Source of the DNA: Oryza sativa Japonica Group
Lineage: Eukaryota; Streptophyta; Magnoliopsida; Poales; Poaceae
Direction: 5' to 3'
NCBI RefSeq assembly: GCF_034140825.1
Contig: NC_089046.1
Span: 19,366,001 to 19,430,000 of the forward strand
DNA length: 64,000 nucleotides
The position numbers and the translations under genes are program-made. Below the pieces are notes generated by a model, which made no database searches, was not told the origin of the DNA, and saw only the letters and a program-made list of their open reading frames with translations. Numbering within the stretch: the first letter of the stretch is position 1; each line of letters starts with the position of its first letter. This document shows, one piece after another, positions 11,651 to 22,300 of the stretch.

Positions 11651-12836
11651 TCTCTTCACCTCCACGAACGAGCACTGATCCCTACCTCTATTTTTTTTCT
11701 TTATGAATATCTATGTACATCCTCTAGTCCTCGGTCGTTTAGTCGGTGACTATAGATCCAGAGTCTCAATAGTTGGTGTTTTGATTTGTCGGATCGATTA
11801 GATCTCTTTCTTTGTGCTTAATTACATATTCGTCATATTTAATTTTCATCTTACCTTATTTTTATAGTGTTCTCTTGTTTGCATTGCATGGATCATCAAC
11901 CATGTGTGGTACAACATCGTTTGTGGTGTAGCGGTTGCACGGCCTTCTGAACTTGTTGTGGTTGGTAGCCACATTGCAAACGTCGCATTCGATCAAAGTA
12001 AGATTTATCCCCTCTTCAGAAGATCGAGCCACGAGAGAGCGTTTTCACTTTTGTATGTCCTACTGCTTTGTGAAAAAGTATATTATATTTTATAGTAAAA
12101 TTAGGCAGATGCTATGCATTGCAACCAGATTTAAGAGAAGACTAGCAGCTATATTACCTGCATTAAAAAAAATGACCAGCCTATTGCATGATACTGTCAT
12201 TGTTTTTGTGTGTATGGTATTGCTTCAAACACCCGCTCTAATTAGAATTTTTGTCTACTTTGGCCTTTGGGTATGGTTTGCTGCTTGAACCGTGGTTTCT
12301 AATATAGTGCTTTTGTTTCGGGGTTTGTCTCAGTTTCTGAATCCTGATTTGATTTGTGTGCTTTAGACTTGCTGCGTGAGCTTTGATCATGTACCAAGTT
12401 GGCATTGCCATTGCCTCATTGTTTTCCTCTTGGGTTTGTGTCCATGCAGAGCTGCTAGAAGGAAATTTAGTCGAGTTACACGCACCTATCTGGTGATCTG
12501 TAGGTTAAAATCATGAGTGGTTATGTATCATATATATGTGATACGTATTTGGCCATTCCAATCGAAGGTGTGCAATAATTCCTGCAGCTGAGTTTGTCGA
12601 ATGTTGCCAAGACTACTGATTCAAGTGAGAAGTGACACAGCAAGCAACCCTTAACCAGTGGCACTTGTAGCAAGTACTTTCTTATTCAGGCTGAAGAAGT
12701 GATGTATCTAGAGTGTTGGGTTGCTGCTTCTTTGGTCTTTGCTAGTGCCAAATGCGGTAGCAACTAGCACGTATGGCAAATTGGCAATGCATGACGTTAC
12801 TATTAGGAAATAGGAGGTGATCTTCTACTACTGATG
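11651..12836. other. Unassigned stretch, no coding gene recognised
   Basis: Mixed composition with short open frames only (the longest is 117 codons, at 11935-12288). T-rich tracts and possible splice sites near 12467 suggest it could be transcribed, for example as the 5' part of the gene whose fragments lie at 12837-13670, but no protein family is recognisable. Confidence 0.3.
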
Positions 12837-13670
12837 TGAGATTTTAATGCAGGTAAGGCTGCTTATTCAAGAATATACTATATAATATAAAATCCAGTGT
12901 GCTAGCTACCGGTAGTACAGCTGCTGCTGTCTTTTTATTTCAGAGTTTGTGTATGCATGGCCCGTATGCGTGGAGTCCATAAAATTCATACACAACCTTT
13001 TTTTTCATATGGCTGGGAACCTTGGTGATGGTTTTTACCATCAAGAGTTTGATGAAGGGGTAGGATTGTTTGATATTGATATGTTACTTTTTGGTGGAGT
13101 TCCCGGTAACTACTTTCTGGGTGTGCTTATGGTTATGATGCTGATATGGTGATGGTGGGGTGGAGGAGGAGGTGGAGGTCCACTGTACAACGGTGCCGAC
13201 ATCTATGGGCTGCATCCAGATAGTATGTTTTTTATTCTCTTATTTCTCTTTCAAGGAAACATCTTAACCATAATACAATTTATTTTTTTGCTGTTAGATT
13301 TTAATCGCTACATTGTGAGATTTAAGGGAGTTACCGAAGACATAAATGGTTGGCAGATGTTGTGTATTATGTCTAATCCTACTAATTTTACCAACTCCAG
13401 ATAATGATGGCCTCCGTGGTATGCTGCACTCTATCAGTTTCCTTTTTTTCACCTCTATTTTTTTATTTGTATGTCTTAATAATCTGCTTCTGGGATGTTT
13501 GTTTTCACCTTTATTTTCTATCTGTTGTTACTGTTGTTGTTGTGTCTTAATGATCTGCTCCTAGTGGATATGGATCCAAATGTTGAAGAAGAAGACGAAC
13601 AATTGGTCCAGGATAACCATAAGTGGCAGTTTGTCAGGGATTATCCAAGATGAAGGTAAAGACACATCTA
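12837..13670 (+). repeat. Inverted-repeat arm A (gene-fragment duplicate)
   Basis: This arm is repeated in inverted orientation at 14708-15664 (arm A'). Landmarks in both are AATGCAGGTAAGG, GCTAGCTACCGGTAGTACAG, a Gly-rich coding tract (GGTGGAGGAGGAGGTGG) and the exon-like block ending CAGGGATTATCCAAGA. Candidate splice sites and intron-like sequence are retained in both, so the copy was made at the DNA level. The arms differ by scattered substitutions and by a tandem duplication of about 80 bp that is present only in A'. Confidence 0.75.
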
Positions 13671-13711
13671 ATAATCTAAAGCTGCCTCTTTTGTTAGCTT
13701 TTGATTGGTCC

Positions 13712-14707
13712 ACTTAGCGTCCCCTACTTTGGAGAAAAATCATAAATTTATGCTGAGAAAAAACAACTAACATTCATATGTGAGAAAAAATCTAGAGAAA
13801 AATATCACATTAGGATTCTAGAGGCTTCCAAAACTATTTTCCATTTCCAACCGCATGAACTTCTACTCCTTTGCCTTCTATAAATATACCACGCCTAACT
13901 CTACAATATATAATAAACCTAAAATTATTAAGCAAAAAAAAATCTAAAACAACGAATTTACATTCATTTTCCTTCTTTAAATATCCTACGCCTACTCGGT
14001 ATTACTCATATAACTCTAGAATATATAGTAAACCCAAAATTATTACACAAAAAAAATCCAAAACAAAGAAAGAAAACAACCTTGTTTTCATCATAGGATC
14101 ATTAATACCTACTTAGCAAAAAAAAATTGTGTTTTCTTCTTACATAGGATATGTCAAAAAAACTGAATATACTAAATGATGATCTTTCGAAAATTCAAAT
14201 ACACAAGTAAATATATTTAAACCAATTAATTCTGATGAATCTCAAAATTTATTTTACTTGTTTGGATTCATTAAAAGTTATGTATAAAATGACACATTAA
14301 ATTTATTAGTTTTTCTTGACATAACATACAAGTTCTAATTTTTTGTGACAAATATGTTTTTCACTTTTATACATAATAAATAAATTATTTATACATACAT
14401 TCATAAATGTTTTTTTAATATCATACAAACATTCGTTAAAACTAAAATAATGGTTCACAATTTTGTTTTATGAAAATTCTAAAATTTCAAATAAGAAAAG
14501 AAGTACTCCCTCTGTATTTTAATGTATGACGCCGTTGACTGTTTGATCAATATTTGACCATTCGTCTTATTTAAAAAATTTAAACTTATCAGTCAGCAAG
14601 ACCAGTGTATTTTAATCTGCTAGATTACTATTAAACTACCAGTCATGAGATTACTGTTAAACTGCCAGTCATGATTAGTCTGCTGCCTAGCCTACTGCAG
14701 GTGGATA
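13712..14707 (+). repeat. Inverted-repeat arm B (about 1 kb)
   Basis: About 996 bp, repeated in inverted orientation at 18326-19317 (B'). The outer ends match (ACTTAGCGTCCCCTACTTTGGAG against CTCCAAAGTAGGAGACGCCAAGT), and so do the inner ends (CTAGCCTACTGCAGGTGGATA against TATCCACCTGCAGTAGGCTAG). It includes a decayed Stowaway-like piece (ACTCCCTCTGTATTTTAATG near 14504). B also forms the centre of the A-B-A' palindrome. Whether B is a transposon terminus or a plain segmental copy is not clear. Confidence 0.75.
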
Positions 14708-15664
14708 TGAAGATGAAAAAATGTGTCTTTCCCTTCTTCTTGGATAATCCCTGACAAATTGCCACTTATGGTTATCCTGGACCAATTGTTCATCTTCTTC
14801 AGCATTTGGATCCATATCCACTACGAACAGAAACACGCCCTCTGCAAACATCCCAGAAGCAGATTATTATGACACAACAACATCAACAACAGATAGAAAA
14901 TAAAGGTGAAAACAAACATCCTAGAAGCAGATTATTAAGAGACATAAATAGAAAAATAGAGGTGAAAAAAAAGAGAAACTCATAGTGTTTCATACCACAG
15001 AAACCATCATTATCTAGAGCTAGTAAAATTATAAAATAGAGGTGAAAAAAAAGAGAAACTCATAGAGTGCTTCATACCACAGAGATCATCATTATCTGGA
15101 GCTAGTAAAATTATTAGGATTAGACATAATACACAACATCTGTCAACCATTTATGTCTTTGGTAACTCCCTTAAATATCACAATGTAGCGATTGAAATCT
15201 AACAGAAAAAAATAAATTATATGGTTAAAATGTTTCCTTGAAAAAGAATAAAAGAATCAGAAACATACTATCTAGAAGCAGCCCATGATGTCGGCACCGC
15301 TGTACGGTGGACCTCCACCTCCTCCTCCACCCCCACCACCACCTTACATCATAACCATAAGCACACCCAAAAATTAGTTATCAGCAATGGGAACTCCACC
15401 AAAAAGTAACATATCAATATCAATCAAACAATCCTACCCCTTCATCAAACCATTGATGGAAAAAACCATCACAAAGATTCCCAGCCATATGCAAAAAAAA
15501 AGGTTGTGTATGAATTTTATAGACTCCACGCATACGGGCCATGCATACACAAACTCTGAAATAAAAAGACAGCAGCAGCTGTACTACCGGTAGCTAGCAC
15601 ACTGGATTTTATATTATATAGTATATTCTTGAACAAGCAGCCTTACCTGCATTAAAATCCCATA
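14687..15664 (-). pseudogene. Inverted-repeat arm A' with C-terminal gene fragment
   Basis: This is the inverted copy of arm A. On the minus strand an exon-like block (14687-14820) follows an acceptor TTCGTAG and reads DMDPNAEEDEQLVQDNHKWQ, then FVRDYPRRRERHIFSSSYPP, to a TAG stop at 14687-14689. In arm A the matching frame stops earlier. Upstream, a Gly-rich frame ends PPYSGADIMGCF plus stop (near 15290). I do not recognise the family. The pieces look like remnants or terminal exons of one host gene copied twice; a live short gene in this copy cannot be excluded. Confidence 0.4.
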
Positions 15665-15848
15665 TCAAAGAAGTTAATGATGGCTGGATTTCTTGTTCAA
15701 CAAACGATTGTCATAAGCATTTGATTGTCAAAACATCAATTTTTACTAATTAAAAATGTTAAGATGTTAAACAATGCAACTCTTAATGTGTTTTAAGCAT
15801 TCTTTCAACATCAGATAAGAAGTACATCCGAGAACAATAGACTCACAG

Positions 15849-16724
15849 TTATTTATCCTTCTTCTGAGAAGCTCTATATTTTGACCAATCGTCTAAGGTT
15901 TTCCGGTGAACAGCATTCATTTTTATCTTTCTTTTTTCTCGGATGATGTTTTCTGCATCCTTCCAGTTTTCAGCAATGCCCAATGCTACTAGAACTGCAC
16001 ACACAACACAAGCGCTTCTTCCATGACCTGATGCAGTCATGCACAAGACATAAGAGTGCACACACAATATTCAAACGTAATTAGCAGCTGCAATTATGTA
16101 CAAAACTAGATTATAGAACTACAGTCCTTATGTCAACGTTAAAAAAAGGTGGAATATATGAAGAGAGATAGGTCGTTACTAACCAAACGCACAATGTACA
16201 TAAACTGGTTTTCCTTTAGCTCTCTTTTCACATGCCCAGCGTGCCGCAAATTCAATTTGGGATATCGTCGGGGCTCTTGTATCCCAAGTAGGAACACAAA
16301 GATACTCATTTGTTGGGACAAAATCACTTCTTGGCAACTCACAAGTGCAATCAATAACAGAGGGGTCTCCTGGGGGCAAATGCTTCAACATAAACGGCCA
16401 TCCTCCTAGATAAACGCCTTCAGTGATCATGTTATACACAGCCTCCTTCTTCCTCATATGTCTCTTCATAGTTGCATATACCCGGGCAAGTATCAAGAAA
16501 GGACCAAAAAGTACACTTGACCAAATTGGAAACCTCCCCTTTGAATTCTTTCCCAACATCCAAGGTATGTTGATGGAATTGTGGGATGCAACAGCGATGA
16601 TATAGGCAATTGTACTGGTGGCTAGGAAAGGAACCGCGACAATTCTTAAGCCAATCTTCCACAGACCAACAGACGTGACCAGAAGAGATGTTCCAGCGAT
16701 GCCAATCACCTTGGATATCCCCAT
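15849..16724 (-). CDS. Membrane-anchored dual-specificity protein phosphatase-like protein
   Basis: Two exons, 16184-16724 and 15849-16027, give 239 residues from the ATG at 16722-16724. Residues 8-50 hold two hydrophobic segments and 68-85 a third, so the N-terminus is probably inserted in a membrane. The C-terminal half carries the cysteine phosphatase fold: GVYLGGWP near 103-110, a candidate general acid Asp148 in VPTWDTRAP, and the P-loop HCAFGHGRS with Cys178 and Arg184 (the CX5R motif). The intron splits the P-loop at the Gly181 codon. The tail has the usual helix NAVHRKTLDDW. The product should remove phosphate from Tyr/Ser/Thr or from a phospholipid; the substrate is unknown. The gene sits between the inverted repeats B and B', with a GC-rich leader and a (GAG)n tract upstream at 17334-17366. 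Confidence 0.85.
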
Positions 16725-17333
16725 TATCGCCCGCTTGAACTAAAACCTCTTCTTTTGGATTATGAAGGTCAGATCTGTATCAAGATTTGCATCAGTGGAT
16801 TCTTGCAATAGAACGGCGAAAAACAAAAGGTAGTTTTGGCATGTACGGAGTCTTGAATTACATCTAATTAAGATATGGATAGTTCAGGAAAATTCGTAAC
16901 AGTTGATATGGATTATAAAGCAAAATTCACAACCAATTTAGCAGCGAGCATCAATTAACAGTTACATAAGTGGTGTAAGCTTGACCAATGCAGGCAATGA
17001 GGCAAGTGCCAATTCTTAAAAAGACAAGAACAGATAAAATGTTCTAGCTAGCATCAATCATGTTATTACGCAAAATTGTACTAAACCAAAAAAAATACCT
17101 AGGGCATGACAATGTAAAAGTACTAATTTATTGAAGGCACCAACAATGAATCAGCCAACCAAAAAAACAATCCATAAAACTGGAACATGTAACAAACAGG
17201 ATGGATCAAGAACCAGCAACGGGCAGCATCAGCCAAGTAGTAGCGGACCTAACACGGGGAGCAGGGGATTCAGCGCGAGGAGGTGAGGCCGCACAGGGGA
17301 GGAGCCGTGCGTCTTCTCGACGGCCGCGTGCGC

Positions 17334-17366
17334 GAGGAGGAGGAGGAGGAGGAGGAGGAGGAGGAG
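17334..17366 (+). repeat. (GAG)n microsatellite upstream of the phosphatase gene
   Basis: About eleven uninterrupted GAG/AGG units lie in a GC-rich block (17200-17500) that probably holds the promoter or 5' UTR of the minus-strand phosphatase gene. On that strand the tract is CTC-rich, a common feature of grass 5' leaders. Confidence 0.8.
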
Positions 17367-17574
17367 ACAACGCCAACCTCCCTGGCTCGCACTGCAGATC
17401 GGAGACGCAGAGAAACTTTTTCCCTTTTTCTGATGGAGGAAACCAACAGAGGGGCGAGAAGAGTGGCGTGCCATTCATTTGCCAAGAGAGGAATAGATGG
17501 AGGAGGAAGAAAGGCATCTTGGCCATTCGCTATATTTTTTTTTATTTCTCAGTAATTTTTAGTACTATTTGAAA

Positions 17575-18325
17575 TTAAAATTCGTGACACCGGTAAAACC
17601 TAGTATTACCTCCCTTGTTTTTTACTTGTGTTTTGAACATCGAAATATTTTCACTGCATATGTTTTATTACTATTTTTTTTCTAATTGTTTCTGGTAAAA
17701 TGCTATTAAATGTATAATAATATAAGAATGTTTTTCATCACAAATCTATCAGTATCAATTATGAAATTTCTTCAATTCACTTATAATATATGAATCTCAT
17801 TCAAATTTCATATCACCCACCCCTAACCAGAGACGAATCCAATTACTGAGTTTCCAATACTTATCAAATAATGTAACCACTGCTCCTAATCATCAAAATC
17901 ATTGTTACAGCAAAAACAGTTAGACCTTATACGGGACTACTAGACTAGACAAGTACAAGTATTAAGTATTAAGCCTAATATAGGTTGTGATAGTAAATTT
18001 CCTAACCATTAATCTATTAAAATATTTTTTTATCAACCTTTCTTTTTTTTCTCACCATGTAACAGAAAATTCTTTTATTATGAGCTAAGAATTGTTGTTA
18101 ACCTTTTATGTTTCTCCCTCTTTTCTTCTCTCTATTCCATGTAAAAAACTGCTCCCTCTATATTTATCCTACACATACCAATAAAACATATTAAAAATAC
18201 TATAATATCCCCACTTTATCAAATCCTAATACAATTAGTTTTCATTTTATTTAATTTAAATGCATTTATTCTATAATTTCATAAAGTAGGATGTAATAAT
18301 TATTTAAAAGTAAATTTATTTTGAG
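17575..18325. other. AT-rich spacer, nothing recognised
   Basis: Lies between the phosphatase promoter region and inverted arm B'. I see no coding frame, RNA gene or clean transposon terminus. Confidence 0.5.
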
Positions 18326-19317
18326 TATCCACCTGCAGTAGGCTAGGCAGCAGACTAATCATGACTTGCAGTGTAACAGTAGGCAGTTTAATAGTAATCT
18401 AGCAGTTTAAAGTACACTGGCCTTGCCGATTGATAAGTTTAAAGTTTTTGAATAAGACGAATGGTCAAATGTTGATCAAACAGTCAACGGCGTTATGCAC
18501 TAAAATATATTGGGAGTACTTCTTTTCTTATTTGAAATTTTAGAGTATTCATAAAATATTTTAGAAAGAAAATTGTGAACCATTATTTTAGTTTTGACAA
18601 ATGTATGTATGATATTAAAAAAACATTTATGAATGTATATATAAATAATTTATTTATTATGAATAGAAGTGAAAAATATATTTGTTATAAAAAAATAGAA
18701 CTTGTATGTTTTGTCAAGAAAAACTAATAAATTTAATGTGTCATTTTATATATAAATTTTAATGAATCTAAACAAGTAAAATAAATTTTGAGATTCATCA
18801 GAATTAATTGGTTTAAATATATTTGCTTGTGGATTTGAATTTTTGAAAAGATTATTCATTTAGTATATTCAGTTTTTTAAACATATCCTATGTAAGAAAA
18901 AAACACAATTTTTTTTAGCTGAGTAGGTATTAATGATCCTATTCCGTGATAAAAACAAGGTTGTCTTCTTTCTTTCTTTGCATTGGATTTATTTTAATAA
19001 TTTTGGGTTTACTATATATATTCTAGAGTTATATGAGTAGTACCGAGTAGGCGTAGGATATTTAAAGAAGGAAAATAAATGTAAATTCGTTGTTTTAGAT
19101 TGTTTTTTTTCTTAATAATTTTAGGTTTATTATATATTGTAGAGACATGCGTGGTATATTTATACAAGGCAAAGGAGTAGTTCATATGGTTGGAAATGGA
19201 AAATAGTTTTGAAAGCCTCTGGAATCTTTTTCTCTAGATTTTTTCTCACATGTGATTGTTAGTTGTTTTTTCTCAGCATAAATTTATGATTTTTCTCCAA
19301 AGTAGGAGACGCCAAGT
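18326..19317 (-). repeat. Inverted-repeat arm B' (about 1 kb)
   Basis: Inverted copy of 13712-14707, 992 bp long. With B it flanks arm A' and the phosphatase gene, leaving 3.6 kb between the arms. Its outer end abuts the left end of the Mutator-like element that begins at about 19318. The copies differ by scattered substitutions and small indels, so the duplication is not very recent. Confidence 0.75.
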
Positions 19318-22300
19318 TGATTTCCCTCAACGTAACAGCGAGATTTTTTTACGTCCCTTAACCGCAAAACCAGAAATCTTCACCGTAAAATATACAAAAC
19401 CGCCCAATTTTGGTCCCATGGCAGCAGTATAGATGCCTTGTTTCGCTGACGTGGCATCCAAGTCAGCAAAATAAAAATAAAAAAAATATGTGGGGCCCAC
19501 GTATCAGCCCCACGTCATCTGTCTTACACCTCCTTTCCCTTCTCTCTCTCACTTTTGTTCTGCAGGGCGGCCGGTGGATGGGGAGGAAGCTGCCAGGGCG
19601 AGGCAAGAGACGAGGAGGTCGGGCGGGCGGCCGGCGACGAGGCGGCGGCGGCGGGACCGGACGTCGAGCTCGACGCCCATGGCGTGGGCGAGCTCCCTGT
19701 TGCCGTCGGAGAGGAGGAGCACCTCATCACGGCAGCGAAGCTTGAGGAAGGTGGCACCGAGGACAAGCGCGTGGTTGGCGAGCTTCCGCCAGCGAGGAGG
19801 GCGGCGAGAGACGACGAGGACTTGTGGAAGTTGGAGCCTGTAACATCTTGAAAATTCGACCGACAAAATCAAAACTCTAAAAATACGGATTTCCAAAAAA
19901 CTTTTAAATTAATTGCACCATGCCGATCTTATTCGCCTATTTTATTTGGATTTGATTTTGAAGTTCATTAATCGTGAGTAAAGATAGTTAATTAGGAATA
20001 AACCTTAAAACAAACTGGTAAAATAAATATAAATTAAAATAAAGATTAGGTGTGGATAGAAATAAATAAAATATTATCGCGACCATGTTTGGATCAATTA
20101 AATTTAAAATGCGATGGAATAAGAATTAACCCTAATTAAAAATTCAAATAAATTATATAAATAAAATATGAGTAATATTAATCTAGGGTGAGTTCATTAG
20201 TTGAGATAACACAAATATTGAGTAAAATGCATATGTGCAAAAATTAGGAATTGTGGAACCAAATTTATATAAGAAATAGACTAAAATGAGAGAAATAGGA
20301 AAAAGACACTATTCATTGAACTCTAGGTGCTCGACGTGGTCCCCTAGCCATAGACCCTCCTCTGCCGCGCGCCCGGCCACGCCCCGAGCCCCGCGCCGCC
20401 GCCGCCGCGCCGTCGCCGTCGCCATCCCGTCGCGCCGTCGCGTTGCCGCACGCCGTCGCCACCACCGCTGCCGCGCCGCTGCTGCGCCGCGCCGCCTCGC
20501 TCCACGCGCCCTTCGTCTCGCGCCCCGTGCCGCCGCGCACCGTCGCCGTCGCGTCCCATCGTCGCTCCGAGCCGCGCGCCGCGGCTGCCGCGCCGTCCCC
20601 ATCGCCATCCCGCTGCCGCGCCGCGCGAGCCGCCGTCGCCTCAAGCCCCGTCCCGCCGTCGCGTCGCTCGCCCCGCGCGCCGCTCACCCATCGAATCGCC
20701 GCCTCGCGCCCCGCGCTACTGCCGCGCCGCTCGCCCGTCGCGTCGCCGTCGTCGTCGCGCCGAGCCCCGTGCCGAGCCGCGCCGCCCGCCCGTCGCAATC
20801 ACCGCTACCCGCGCCGCCCGTCGCGTCGCCATTAGGCCGCCCGCCCCTTCCCCGTGCCCTTATAAAACCCGGCCCTTCCCTTCTCCATCCCACACCCATC
20901 CCCTCCATTTCCCCTCCCTCTCCTCCTTCTCCACGCATCGCCGCCATCGTGCCGCCGCGCCGCCGCCTTCGTGCGCCGCGCCGTCGCCCCGGAGCCGCCG
21001 CGCCGTGCGTCGCCGCCTTGCACCGCCGTCGCCGCCGCCTCCGTCGCCGCCGCCGCCGTCGGTAAGCCCCCGCCCCCCCCCCCCCCCCTCCGTGCGTGCT
21101 GTCGCCACCGCCGCCTCGGGTAGGGAGAGAGAGAGCCAAGAGAGAGAGAGGAAGGGAGAAGCCGAGGGAGAGGGAGAAGGAAAAAAGAAAAGAAAGGAGA
21201 GAAAGAGAAGGAAAAAGAAAAAAAAATAAAAATAAAAAGAAATTAGAGGGAGATTAGGGAAGTTTAGAAAATTTAAAATAATTGGAATTTAATTATAGAT
21301 TAATTATAGTCGTAGAATTGCAAAATTTAATATAAATTATGGATTATTCTTGGTAATTTCTATAAGAAATCAATTCGCGGTAATAATTTAGATGTAGTTA
21401 TTGAATTCTTATGGATTACTATAGATTATTTATGGGTAATCCTATAAGTAATCGATTCACGGTAGAAATTCGGATTTAACTACTAGGGATTTTACCCGTG
21501 TATTATATTTAATCATTTAGTCATAGACTAAATTAAATCGTATAATATTTCTAGGATTACGTCCGATATTTAGCTCGCGATAGAAATTTCTAACCTATTA
21601 TATGGATATAATGCTCGGGTAGATTAAATTAAAAACTTATGACAACAAAATATTTATACCCGCAAAATAGTTTGAATCGAAATTGGGTTTGCCTTAGTTC
21701 GCGAATAATAAAGTTAATATAAAGAAATCGACTTTCGCATTCGACTTTCATTTGGATTCATTTGGATTTTGATTTGAATTCTAACCGAATTCAAATCAAT
21801 TTTCACACGTAACTATAGAGCCTGATGGAGTTGCGGATCCAAGCGAAGGTCAAGACCCGCAAGACATTGAGCAAGGCAAGTCATCACTATTCCTTGAACA
21901 TGTTGATCCCAATTGCGAAATTGTTTTGTTTACAAATAAAATTGCATACAATGATGAACATCCTACTTGTGATTATGCCATGCCTTGATTATTGTTTACC
22001 CTTAAAATCCTTGTAACCATAATTACGTATGAGTCCCTAGTCAATTATGACAATTGCTTAGAAATGCCATTCTAGAATCATGCATACTCATATTTATCAA
22101 ATGCTATATGCTTGGGCAATTACCTTTGGGAAGGTAATTGAGATGCGGCATGTGGAGACATAAGCGCCACATTGCCATGATGTTGATGACATGATTTGTG
22201 AAAGGAGAAATAAAATTAAACAATTGTTTTCGACTGGGGCGGACGGAGGATTTGGGTGGTATCTGGGAAAGGCTAGTACCGTCCCCGGTCAATTAAGGAC

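Noticed and set aside
12949-13564. Short plus-strand frames in arm A (including one starting MAGNLGDGFYHQ) as a functional gene
   Set aside because: The frames are interrupted relative to arm A' and no protein family is recognisable, so they are treated as duplicated gene fragments.
17201-17572. Frames with long Glu, Gly, Leu or Pro runs
   Set aside because: All are readings of the (GAG)n microsatellite in the leader region of the phosphatase gene.
20286-21139. Long Arg/Ala/Pro-rich open frames on both strands (up to 259 codons)
   Set aside because: They come from an extreme GCC/CGC-rich tract inside a solo LTR. All frames are open because stops are AT-rich, and no domain is visible.
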